64,000 nt of DNA from JBQTIU01 sp052387815 (GTDB taxonomy: Bacteria; Pseudomonadota; Alphaproteobacteria; CACIAM-22H2), in contig JBQTIU010000024.1 of assembly GCA_052387815.1 (NCBI GenBank), forward strand, positions 1 through 64,000, in the 5' to 3' direction. Made by a program: the position numbers and the translations under genes. The notes beneath the pieces are model-generated. The model searched no databases, was not told the DNA's origin, and was given only the letters and a program-made list of their open reading frames with translations. This document shows positions 7,701-14,749 of this stretch, piece by piece. Numbering within the stretch: position 1 is the stretch's first letter; the number at the start of each line of letters is the position of its first letter.

Positions 7701-9595
7701 TGTTCGGCAACGCCATGCTGCGCTCGCGCCGCATCAGGCTGATCGGCGCCTTCGACCACCGCCACGTCTTCTTCGACCCCGACCCCGACCCCGCTCTCTC
7801 CTTCGCCGAGCGGGAGCGCCTGTTCAATCTGCCGCGCTCGTCGTGGGCGGATTACGACGCCAAGCTCATCTCCGCGGGCGGCGGGGTGTTCGAGCGCAAG
7901 GCGAAGTCGATCAAGCTGTCGCCCGAGGTGCGGGCGCGCTTCGAGCTCGCGGCCGAGCAGGCCACCCCCGCCGACGTCGTCAAGGCGATGCTGCGCGCCC
8001 GGGTCGATCTGCTGTGGCTCGGCGGCATCGGCACCTTCGTCAAGGCCGCCCATGAAAGCCACGCCGAAGTCGGCGACCGCGGCAACGACGGGCTGCGCGT
8101 TGACGGGCGCGAGCTGCGCGCCCGGGTCGTCGGCGAGGGCGCCAATCTCGGCTTCACGCAGAACGGGCGCATCGAATACGCGATGGCCGGCGGCGAGGGC
8201 GTGGGCGGGCGGATCAACACCGACGCGATCGACAACTCGGCCGGCGTTGATACCTCGGACCACGAGGTGAACATAAAGATCCTGCTCGGCGACATCGTGG
8301 CGCGCGGCGACATGACCATGAAGCAGCGCGATGAGCTACTCGCCCGCATGACCGACGAGGTCGCGGCCCTGGTGCTGCGCGACAACTACCGGCAGACGCA
8401 GGCGCTGTCGCTCGTCCAAGCGCAAGGGGCGGCGGCGCTCGACCGCCACGTCCGCCTGATCCGCCGGCTCGAGCGCGCGGGCCGCCTCAACCGCGGGCTC
8501 GAATTCCTGCCCGACGACGAGGAGATCGCCCGGCGCCAGGCGGCGGGCAAGGGCCTGACGCGGCCCGAGCTCGCGATCCTCCTCGCCTATGCCAAGATGT
8601 CGCTCTACGACGAGCTGTTGGCGAGCGATCTGCCCGACGATCCGACCCTCGCCGACGACCTCAAGAATTATTTCCCGGCCCCGCTCCGCACCCGCCACAA
8701 GGACGCCATCCACCGCCATCGCCTGCGGCGCGAGATCATCGCCACCGCGGTGACCAACAGCGTCGTCAATCGCGCCGGCCCGAGCTTCGTCGGCGACGTT
8801 GCCGAGCGCACCGGCTCCCCCGCCGCTGCCGTCGCCCGCGCTTATCTCGCCGCCCGCCAGGTCTTCGATTTGCGGCGGCTGTGGGCGGCGATCGAGGGCC
8901 TCGACAACCGCGTTGCCGCCGCCGTGCAGACGCAGATGCTGCTCGCGGCGCTCTCGCTCCTCGAGCGGGCCACCCTATGGTTCCTCCGCCATTTCGCGGT
9001 CGCGGGCGCGGCGGGGATCGACATTGCCGCCTCCCTAGCGCGGTTCAAGCCGGGGGTGGACGCGCTCAGGCCGGCGCTCGAGCGCGTCCTCGATCGGGCC
9101 CGGGCCGCCGCGCTCGCCGAGCGCGCAGGCCGGATCGCCAATGACGGCGTGCCCGCCGATCTGGCGGCCGAAATGGCGGGGCTCGACGATCTTGCCGCCG
9201 CTCCCGACCTGGTGTCGATCGCCGAGCGCCTGGCGGCCGGCCAGCCGGGGCCGGTCGAGGCCGTGGCGAAGGTCTATTTCGCGCTCGGCGCGCGGCTCGG
9301 CTTCGACTGGCTGCGCGAGGTGGCAGGCAGGATCAAGGCCGAGACGGCGTGGCAGAAGCGCGCGCTCGAAGCGGTGGTCGACGACCTCTTGGGACAGCAG
9401 GCCGAGCTCGCGGCCCACGCCATCGCCGCTGCCGGCGGCGACCCCGCGGGCGCCGATGGGGCGTGGCTCGGCCGCCACGTCGCCGGGCTCCTGCGGATCG
9501 ATGCGCTGATCGCCGAACTCAAGGCGGCGCCTGCCGTCGATCTCGCCGCGCTCACGGTGGCGAGTCGTGAGCTTCGGGCGCTGGTCGCCGGGTGA
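4730..9595 (+). CDS. NAD-specific glutamate dehydrogenase, large (~180 kDa) type
   Basis: 1,621 residues from ATG 4730, preceded by GGGGA. The upstream in-frame extension lacks family character. This is the L_180 class: a long N-terminal region with ACT-like segments, then the catalytic domain at about residues 800-1200. Family motifs include 'GSKGGFFVKR', 'ADKGTATFSDIAN', 'GGSAGYDHK', 'GVGDMSGDVFGN' and 'NTDAIDNSAGVDTSDHEVN'. It oxidatively deaminates glutamate to 2-oxoglutarate with NAD+, mainly for glutamate catabolism, and works as a large allosteric oligomer in the cytosol. The stop overlaps the next gene's GTG start by 4 bp, so the transporter is translationally coupled. Confidence 0.97.
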   Translation: MSPSDTARKGEIVEEVAGLARRRLGPDERAAAEGFLRRFYANVALDDLAARPAEDLYGAALALWRFARRRAPGQPLVRVYNPLVAEHGWASRHTVVEIVNDDMPFLVDSVTAELNRRDLAVHLVIHPVMRVKRAQAGELSGLAEDGRPESFMHIEIDEQGAGEALAEIGRGIESVLADVRVAVADWRPMRKRLDDIIAELDAKPPPVPAEEIAAARGFLAWISGENFTLLGCREYNFGGADGEARANIVTGRGLGLCRDDGFVIFDGLRNLGALPPDVQDFVRRPQLLRVTKANRRSSVHRRVYLDAVGVKTFDAAGRVSGERLLVGLFTSTAYTARPRDIPLLAGKIEHILGLAGFDPAGHDGKALVHILETFPRDELFQATADELYGAALGVLALQERQRTALFVRRDPFERFISALVYVPRDRFNTDLRIRFHRILADAYEGRITAFYVQFSDESLLARVHYIVGTTPGRVPEVAVKDLERRLIEAGRSFADKLKDALVGTLGEGRGLATLARYADAFPAAYRDSFSPEAALADIALVERVHSGAEALGVNLYRALDSPEAELRLRVFHSGRPLPLSDMLPMIENMGLRVISEQPFRIAPAGVAEPVFMYDFAMLMRDAAAIDLTQVKPEFEAALKSVWAGAAENDGFNRLVIGAGLSGGEVTALRAYAKYLRQIGIPFSQAYMEDTLARHPMIARALVDLFRLLHDPSAPASAEAAGAARAGEIERLLDAVANLDEDRILRRFLNLVRATLRTNFFQRDKDGAPKRHLSLKLDSQAIDELPLPRPLAEIFVYAPEVEAVHLRGGRVARGGIRWSDRREDFRTEILGLMKAQQVKNVVIVPVGSKGGFFVKRPPPPEAGREAALAEGIACYKTMMRGLLDLTDSIGPGGVVPPQGVVRRDGDDPYLVVAADKGTATFSDIANAVAREYGFWLDDAFASGGSAGYDHKRMAITARGAWEAVKRHFRELGIDVEASDFTAVGVGDMSGDVFGNAMLRSRRIRLIGAFDHRHVFFDPDPDPALSFAERERLFNLPRSSWADYDAKLISAGGGVFERKAKSIKLSPEVRARFELAAEQATPADVVKAMLRARVDLLWLGGIGTFVKAAHESHAEVGDRGNDGLRVDGRELRARVVGEGANLGFTQNGRIEYAMAGGEGVGGRINTDAIDNSAGVDTSDHEVNIKILLGDIVARGDMTMKQRDELLARMTDEVAALVLRDNYRQTQALSLVQAQGAAALDRHVRLIRRLERAGRLNRGLEFLPDDEEIARRQAAGKGLTRPELAILLAYAKMSLYDELLASDLPDDPTLADDLKNYFPAPLRTRHKDAIHRHRLRREIIATAVTNSVVNRAGPSFVGDVAERTGSPAAAVARAYLAARQVFDLRRLWAAIEGLDNRVAAAVQTQMLLAALSLLERATLWFLRHFAVAGAAGIDIAASLARFKPGVDALRPALERVLDRARAAALAERAGRIANDGVPADLAAEMAGLDDLAAAPDLVSIAERLAAGQPGPVEAVAKVYFALGARLGFDWLREVAGRIKAETAWQKRALEAVVDDLLGQQAELAAHAIAAAGGDPAGADGAWLGRHVAGLLRIDALIAELKAAPAVDLAALTVASRELRALVAG

Positions 9596-10857
9596 GCGTC
9601 CCCATTGACCGCCGGGCGGTCGCCGCCTGGTGCCTGTTCGACTGGGCGAACTCGGCCTTTCCGGCGGTCATCACCACCTTCGTGTTCGCCACCTATTTCA
9701 CCACCGCGGTCGCCGCCGACCCGGTCATCGGCACGGCCTTGTGGAGCCAGGCGCTGGCGATCGCCGGGCTGGTCATCGCCGTCGTGAGCCCGGTCCTCGG
9801 CTCGGTCGCCGACCTGACCGGCCGGCGCAAGCTCTGGCTGGGCCTGTTTGCGAGCCTCAACGTGATCGCCGTCGCCGCCCTGTGGTTCGTCCGCCCGTCC
9901 CCCGATTGGGTCGTTCCGGCTTTGGTCGGGATGGCGATCGCCACCGTCGCCTTCGAGGTCGCCATGGTGTTCTACAACGCGCTCCTCCCGGAACTGGCGC
10001 CGGCCTCGCATATCGGGCGCGTGTCGGGCTGGGGCTGGGGCCTCGGCTATATCGGCGGCATCGTCTGCCTGTCCGCCATCCTGGTCCTGTTCGTCGAGGC
10101 CGAGCCGCCGCCCTTCGGCCTCGAGCGCGAGTCGGCCGAGCACGTGCGCATCGCCCAGCCCTTCGCGGCCCTGTGGTACGCGGCCTTCGCCCTACCGCTG
10201 TTCTTCCTGGTGCCGGAGCCGCGCGGGGTAGGCCTGGCGCTGTGGCCCGCGGTCAGGCGCGGGCTCGACGATCTGTGGCGGACCGCCCGCGGGCTGCGCG
10301 CGCAGCCGGCGGTCGCCTGGTTCCTGTTGGCGCAGATGATCTACGCCGACGGGCTGCACACGTTGTTCGCCTTCGGCGGCATCTATGCCGCCGGCACCTT
10401 CGGCATGGATTTGAGCGAGGTCATCGTCTTCGGCATCGCCCTCAACCTCACGGCCGGTCTCGGCGCCTTCGGCTTCGCCTGGGTGGACGACTGGCTCGGG
10501 CCCAAGCGCACCATCGCGCTGGCGCTTGGCGCGCTGACGGTGGTCGGCGCGGCCCTGCTGGTCGTCGACGACAAGGCCTGGTTCTGGGCGTTCGGCCTGC
10601 TGCTCGGCGCCTTCTTCGGGCCGGCGCAGGCGGCGAGCCGGTCGTTGATCGCCCACCTGGCGCCGCCCGCCAGCCGGGCGCAGATGTTCGGGCTGTTCGC
10701 GCTCTCGGGCCGGATCACCGCCTTCCTCGGGCCGGCCGTGCTCGGCTGGGCGACCCATGCCGCCGACAGCCAGCGCGCCGGGATGGCAACCATCCTGGCG
10801 TTCTTCCTCGCCGGCCTCGCGATCCTGTTGTGGAAGGTGCCGGAGCCGGCGCGATAG
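9592..10857 (+). CDS. UMF1/Atg22-type MFS transporter
   Basis: 421 residues starting with GTG at 9592 inside the stop of the glutamate dehydrogenase gene (GTGA). The N-terminus 'CLFDWANSAFPAVITTFVFATYF' is diagnostic of the UMF1 family, which is related to the yeast vacuolar amino-acid effluxer Atg22. 'LTGRRK' after the third segment is the conserved MFS loop. About 11-12 hydrophobic segments are visible, so it is an inner-membrane protein. Coupling to glutamate dehydrogenase makes an amino-acid or related metabolite a reasonable substrate, but this is inference. Confidence 0.9.
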   Translation: MSVPIDRRAVAAWCLFDWANSAFPAVITTFVFATYFTTAVAADPVIGTALWSQALAIAGLVIAVVSPVLGSVADLTGRRKLWLGLFASLNVIAVAALWFVRPSPDWVVPALVGMAIATVAFEVAMVFYNALLPELAPASHIGRVSGWGWGLGYIGGIVCLSAILVLFVEAEPPPFGLERESAEHVRIAQPFAALWYAAFALPLFFLVPEPRGVGLALWPAVRRGLDDLWRTARGLRAQPAVAWFLLAQMIYADGLHTLFAFGGIYAAGTFGMDLSEVIVFGIALNLTAGLGAFGFAWVDDWLGPKRTIALALGALTVVGAALLVVDDKAWFWAFGLLLGAFFGPAQAASRSLIAHLAPPASRAQMFGLFALSGRITAFLGPAVLGWATHAADSQRAGMATILAFFLAGLAILLWKVPEPAR

Positions 10858-10886
10858 CCCCCGCCACCGAGATCGAAGGAGATGCC

Positions 10887-11438
10887 ATGACCACCGCTCA
10901 TCCGCCCCAAGCCACGATCATCGACTACGCCGGCAAGCGGCCGCGGGTCGCGCCCGGCGTGTTCATCGCGCCCTCGGCGACACTGATCGGCGACGTCGTG
11001 ATCGCCGCGCGTGCCAGCATCTGGTTCAACTGCGTCTTGCGCGGCGACGACACCTATATCCGCATCGGCGAGGGCACCAACGTGCAGGACGGAACGGTGA
11101 TCCACGTCTTCATGGACACCCACCCGACGGTGATCGGCGCCGGCGTGACCATCGGCCACGGCGCCATCCTGCATGGCTGCACGATCGAGGACCGCTCGAT
11201 GATCGGCATCGGCGCCATCGTCCTCGACGGGGTGGTGGTCGAGGAAGGGGCGGTGGTCGCCGCCGGGGCGGTGGTCGCGCCCGGCAAGCGCGTCCGGCGC
11301 GGCGAGATGTGGGGCGGCTGCCCGGCCAAGCCGCTGCGGGCGGTCAAGCCCGAGGAACTCCAGTTCATCGCTAATAACGGCCCCCATTATTCGAGCGTGG
11401 CGGAACGCTACCTGCGGGCTGGCGCCGGCCGGCGTTGA
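10887..11438 (+). CDS. Gamma-class carbonic anhydrase-like hexapeptide-repeat protein
   Basis: 183 residues from ATG 10887, with a GAAGGAG ribosome site 5 bases upstream. The body is a left-handed beta-helix of hexapeptide repeats. The three histidines expected to bind metal in gamma carbonic anhydrases are present, in 'GTVIHVF' and 'TIGHGAILHG'. The C-terminal helix 'NGPHYSSVAERYL' is also typical of the YrdA/PaaY/gamma-CA group. It probably forms a cytosolic trimer; whether it hydrates CO2 cannot be told from sequence. It begins 29 bp after the transporter gene and is probably in the same operon. Confidence 0.9.
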   Translation: MTTAHPPQATIIDYAGKRPRVAPGVFIAPSATLIGDVVIAARASIWFNCVLRGDDTYIRIGEGTNVQDGTVIHVFMDTHPTVIGAGVTIGHGAILHGCTIEDRSMIGIGAIVLDGVVVEEGAVVAAGAVVAPGKRVRRGEMWGGCPAKPLRAVKPEELQFIANNGPHYSSVAERYLRAGAGRR

Positions 11439-11465
11439 TGGCGGCCGGCTGCGGAAAAAACGCGC

Positions 11466-11507
11466 TTGACAAGATGCCAAGGGAGATGTATTTAACATAT
11501 AGGTTAA
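11466..11507 (+). promoter_or_regulatory. Candidate promoter with overlapping inverted repeat
   Basis: TTGACA (11466-11471) is a perfect -35 box. Seventeen bases downstream is TATTTA (11489-11494), a weaker -10. The AT-rich stretch carries an inverted repeat TTAAC (11492-11496) and GTTAA (11503-11507), overlapping the putative -10. This is a plausible operator for the ArsR-type regulator encoded at 11533, which would repress its own promoter. The region is conspicuously AT-rich against its surroundings. Nothing experimental is known. Confidence 0.55.
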
Positions 11508-11532
11508 TTAGCTGGCTTGTTAAATAGAAAAC

Positions 11533-12336
11533 ATGGACTCGCTCAGCGCCACTTGCGCCGCCTTGGCGGACCCGACGCGCCGGGCGATCCTGGCCCGGCT
11601 GGCGGCCGGCGTGGCCAATGCCGGCGCCATCGCCGGTGGCTTCAACATCTCGGCGCCAGCGATCTCGCGCCACCTGCGGGTGCTCGAGGCGGCGCGGCTG
11701 ATCGACCGCACCAAGGACAAGCAATGGCGCCGCTGCCGGCTGCGCCCCGAGCCGCTCCAGGAGATGTCCGACTGGCTCGCTCGCTACCGCCGGTTCTGGG
11801 ACTCCCAGTTCGACGCCCTGGCCGAATTTCTGACCCTAACCAAGGAGAAACCGACGATGGCCAATCCGGCGCCCCAAAAGACGGCCGCGGCGGCCGGGTA
11901 TACCCTCACCCTGGCGCGGGTGTTCAAGGCGCCGCGCGCGCGGGTCTTCGCCGCGTTCACCGACCCCGAGCTGTTGCGGCTGTGGTGGGGCCCCAAGGGC
12001 TTCACCACGCCGGTGGCCGAAATCGACCTCAAGGTCGGCGGCCCTTACCGGCTGGAGATGAAATCCCCGGACGGCAAGATCCATCGCCTGTCGGGGGTAT
12101 ACCGCGCCATCGTCCGGCCCGAGCGGCTGGCGTACACCTTCATCTGGGCCCAAGGGGAGATGGCCGGCCTCAAGACCCAAGTCGTGCTGGAATTCCGGGA
12201 TCACCCGCAGGGAACCGAACTTATCCTCACTCATTCCGGCTTGCCGTCGGCCGCGCAGCGCGACGATCACAAGACGGGGTGGACGAGCTCGTTCGACTGC
12301 CTCCTCGAGGCGATCGCGGAAGGAAAAATCCGCTGA
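11533..12336 (+). CDS. ArsR-family regulator fused to SRPBCC (AHSA1) domain
   Basis: 267 residues. Residues ~1-100 are a winged-helix ArsR repressor ('LADPTRRAILARL', 'ISAPAISRHLRVLEAARLI'). Residues ~120-265 are an Activator-of-Hsp90-like SRPBCC domain ('RVFKAPRARVFAAFTDPELLRLWWGP', 'GWTSSFDCL'). In most bacteria these are two adjacent, often overlapping genes; here they form one open frame. A good Shine-Dalgarno (AAGGAG, 11842-11847) precedes an in-frame ATG at 11857 (residue 109), so the SRPBCC half could also be made alone. No metal-binding cysteine motif is seen in the ArsR part. Ligand unknown. Confidence 0.9.
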   Translation: MDSLSATCAALADPTRRAILARLAAGVANAGAIAGGFNISAPAISRHLRVLEAARLIDRTKDKQWRRCRLRPEPLQEMSDWLARYRRFWDSQFDALAEFLTLTKEKPTMANPAPQKTAAAAGYTLTLARVFKAPRARVFAAFTDPELLRLWWGPKGFTTPVAEIDLKVGGPYRLEMKSPDGKIHRLSGVYRAIVRPERLAYTFIWAQGEMAGLKTQVVLEFRDHPQGTELILTHSGLPSAAQRDDHKTGWTSSFDCLLEAIAEGKIR

Positions 12337-12393
12337 CGATATACGGCGACCGGCGCCGATGTGCGCACGGCGCGGGCGAGGCGAGTGCCGCAA

Positions 12394-12430
12394 ACGCAAA
12401 CGGGGCGGCCATGGGCCGCCCCGGTTGCGT
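12394..12430. terminator. Strong hairpin between convergent genes
   Basis: A 10-bp perfect stem (12401-12410 with 12414-12423) with a 3-base loop is extended by a second 6-bp stem ACGCAA/TTGCGT. It lies between the stop of the ArsR-SRPBCC gene and the 3' end of the convergent hepT gene. No T-tract follows on either strand, so it may be a bidirectional transcript-end or RNA-stabilising structure rather than a classical intrinsic terminator. Confidence 0.55.
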
Positions 12431-12518
12431 GTCGCCGCTCGTCGGCAGTGCCGAATCATCATCGCGTGGCGGCGGGCACGATCGCCCCGGTGAGCCCCGC
12501 CGCTATCGCGACAACGCT

Positions 12519-12866
12519 TCACCCGTCGTTCTCCAGGGGCACAAGCTTCGATAATTCGACAATGAGCGGCTGGAGATCTTCGCTCACCGTCTGCCAGATC
12601 ATGTCGTCGTCGATGTTCTAATAGTCGTGCCCGACCTTGTGCCGCATACCGATGATCGCGCGCCAGGGGACATCCGGATGGCGTTCCTGGAAGGAGCGTG
12701 GGACTCTTCGTGCGGCCTCGCCGACGATCCGGAGCAGGTGCGCCAGCGCCATGCGGTGGTTTTCATCCGCGTCAAAATCCCGGCGCGTCTTGGCCTGAAT
12801 CTTGCTGACGGCCAAGCGCGCCGTATCAAGCATGTGGCCGACATAGACCAGGTCATCCTTCGACAT
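12519..12866 (-). pseudogene. hepT: HepT (HEPN) toxin interrupted by an amber codon after the RX4HXY motif
   Basis: From ATG 12866 (MSKDDLVYVG) the frame gives 82 residues and stops at TAG 12618-12620. The last residues are RHKVGHDY: R75, H80 and Y82 form the RX4HXY motif of HEPN ribonucleases, and Tyr is the residue AMPylated by MntA. Beyond the TAG the same frame continues for 32 more residues (NIDDDMIWQTVSEDLQPLIV...) to TGA at 12519, matching the normal HepT C-terminus. A full product would be about 115 residues, the usual length. So a single-codon nonsense change, a sequencing error, or read-through is likely. It overlaps mntA by 14 bp. Confidence 0.85.
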
Positions 12867-13161
12867 ATTGGACCTCGGCCTCCGCCAGGATGCGGTGACG
12901 GAGCCTGTGGTTGAGGAACTTCGGCGTGACCATATCGATCTCATGGCCTCCCGCGAGACCGGAAAGCTGGCGCTCCAAGTCATTCAGGCGCAGGAATCCC
13001 GGCACATGGCCCGGCTCGAACTCCACGAGCACGTCGATATCACTGCCGGGTCGGAAGTCATTGCGCAGCACCGAACCAAAGAGGGACAGCTTGCGGATGT
13101 GATGTCGCCGGCAGAACTCGGCGATCTTGTCCTGTGGGATGTCGATCCGTGCCCGCTTCAT
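12853..13161 (-). CDS. mntA: MntA-type minimal nucleotidyltransferase (antitoxin of HepT)
   Basis: 102 residues of the minimal nucleotidyltransferase fold. The catalytic motif GS-x10-DxD is intact: G29-S30 in 'SLFGSVLRNDF' and D41/D43 in 'GSDIDVLVEF'. In MntA/HepT modules this enzyme adds AMP units to the tyrosine of the HepT RX4HXY motif and so disarms the toxin. It precedes hepT with a 14-bp overlap, the usual order. The gene looks intact although its partner carries an in-frame stop. Confidence 0.9.
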   Translation of the reverse strand: MKRARIDIPQDKIAEFCRRHHIRKLSLFGSVLRNDFRPGSDIDVLVEFEPGHVPGFLRLNDLERQLSGLAGGHEIDMVTPKFLNHRLRHRILAEAEVQYVEG

Positions 13162-13226
13162 CGCTCGCTCCGTCGAATCACGTTACTTTCGAGTCGCGAC
13201 AAGATCCGCGCTGAACCGGCAGGAGT

Positions 13227-14729
13227 CTACCGCATCAGGAGCAAAGACGGCACGGAAACGCACACGATGCGCGGGTCGGGAACGCTTACCTCATCGCGCT
13301 TGGTGACCAGGATGCCGAAGGGGGCGTTGTAGACGCTCTTTTCCAGGAAGGCGCGCAAGCCCAGCGTGTCCCGGAGCGGGTCGATTCGTTCCCGGTACTT
13401 CACTTCCATGGGTATCCGCCGCTCGCCGATCGTCAGCACGAAATCGACCTCGGGCTCCGCCGCCCGCTCGGGGAAATGCGCGAGATCGAGGTGCGGCAGG
13501 CTGCCCAGGAAATAGCCGACGGCGCTTTCGGCGAGATGCCCCGCGATGTCCGCGAGATGCGGCGACTCCTGCAGGCCGCCGGGGTCGAGCGGGACGACCT
13601 CTTGGAGCCAGCTGGCGCGCAAGCCATGGTCGCAGAGGCACAGCTTGTGGTTGCCCTTGCGACGCTTGAGCCGCAGTTCCAGGGGATGGACCAGCGTGCG
13701 CAGCATCGCGCCATCGAGGAACCGCAAATACGTGAGGATGCGCTGCCACCCGATGTCAGCCGCCAGCGCCTCCCTGATCTCGTTGACGAACACCGCTTGC
13801 CCCGGGCTCTGGCCGGCATAGCGGCAGGCCAGGCGGAACACCTCCTCCAAGAGCTGCGCATCGCGTCTGCGCCCCCGCTGCGCCATTCGCAGGTCATGCC
13901 GGATCGCCCGTTGGATGACCGTTTCGTTGAGTTGATCGGCCACTTCGGGCCACGGCACCTCGGCTCTCGCCTGCGCCATCGGGTAGCCGCCGCGCTCGGA
14001 AAATGCGGCGAACGCCCGATCGCGCGCTTGCCGGTGCGCGCGGCCGGAACTTTGCAAGTCGCGCCAGAACTCCTGCCGCAGCAGAGAGTCCAAGCCGTTT
14101 TCGGGCAGTCGAGATTCCAGTCGATCGCCGAATCGCAGGCCGGCGATCTCGCCCACCAGCAGCGTCCCCATCTCGACCTCGGTGATGCGGCCCGCGAGGC
14201 TGTCGCGTCCGGCCTCGATGCGCAGCGCCGAACTGCCAGTGACCAGGATTTTGATCGTGTGGTGATCGACCAGTGTCTTGAGTTGCGGCGCCCAGTCGGC
14301 GAGGTTCTGCACTTCGTCGAGGAACAGATAGGCGCCCTGTCCGGACTGCGCCGCCTCGTTGAACGAGGCGCCAAGAACGCGGTCCTCGAACCAGCGCGCC
14401 ATCGCCAGCACGGGGTCCGCGAGGCCGCGCAACGACGGCAGCTCGTCGAACTGGACCCGCAGGATGCGATGCGGCGCGACCGCCTCGCAAGAGGTCAAGT
14501 GCTCGATCAACTGCTGCTGCAAGGTGGTCTTGCCGACCTGCCGCGGCCCCCGCAGAACGGTGACGGGAGCAAGCCCGCTATGGAGTTTCTTGAGGGTGGT
14601 CGCGAAGGCCCAGCGGCGAAAGGCGGGCAGCACGGGACCGGGCTTGCCCTTCCACCACGGATTGGTTTGGCGAAGGAACTCGTCCACCGCCGGCGGCAGT
14701 CGTTCCCTGTCGAAGATGTCTCGTGCCAT
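13227..14729 (-). CDS. AAA-family ATPase with DUF4143
   Basis: 500 residues from ATG 14729 (MARDIFDRERLP). The open frame extends further upstream only as a shadow of purH. Walker A is 'GPRQVGKTT' at residues 61-69 and the Walker B-like 'LFLDEVQ' is near residue 145; 'LVTGSSALRI' is a sensor-like segment. The C-terminal half ends in a nuclease-like fold: 'EPEVDFVL...MEVKYRE', with the D-x-n-E-x-K pattern of DUF4143. Such proteins are widespread, often mobile or defence-associated, with no firm role. It starts 20 bp after purH and may be read through from it. Confidence 0.88.
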   Translation of the reverse strand: MARDIFDRERLPPAVDEFLRQTNPWWKGKPGPVLPAFRRWAFATTLKKLHSGLAPVTVLRGPRQVGKTTLQQQLIEHLTSCEAVAPHRILRVQFDELPSLRGLADPVLAMARWFEDRVLGASFNEAAQSGQGAYLFLDEVQNLADWAPQLKTLVDHHTIKILVTGSSALRIEAGRDSLAGRITEVEMGTLLVGEIAGLRFGDRLESRLPENGLDSLLRQEFWRDLQSSGRAHRQARDRAFAAFSERGGYPMAQARAEVPWPEVADQLNETVIQRAIRHDLRMAQRGRRRDAQLLEEVFRLACRYAGQSPGQAVFVNEIREALAADIGWQRILTYLRFLDGAMLRTLVHPLELRLKRRKGNHKLCLCDHGLRASWLQEVVPLDPGGLQESPHLADIAGHLAESAVGYFLGSLPHLDLAHFPERAAEPEVDFVLTIGERRIPMEVKYRERIDPLRDTLGLRAFLEKSVYNAPFGILVTKRDEVSVPDPRIVCVSVPSLLLMR

Positions 14730-14749
14730 GGACGCGACTTCGTGTTGGC

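Noticed and set aside
5984..8263. 759-codon minus-strand open frame
   Set aside because: Antisense to the highly conserved glutamate dehydrogenase; no family character.
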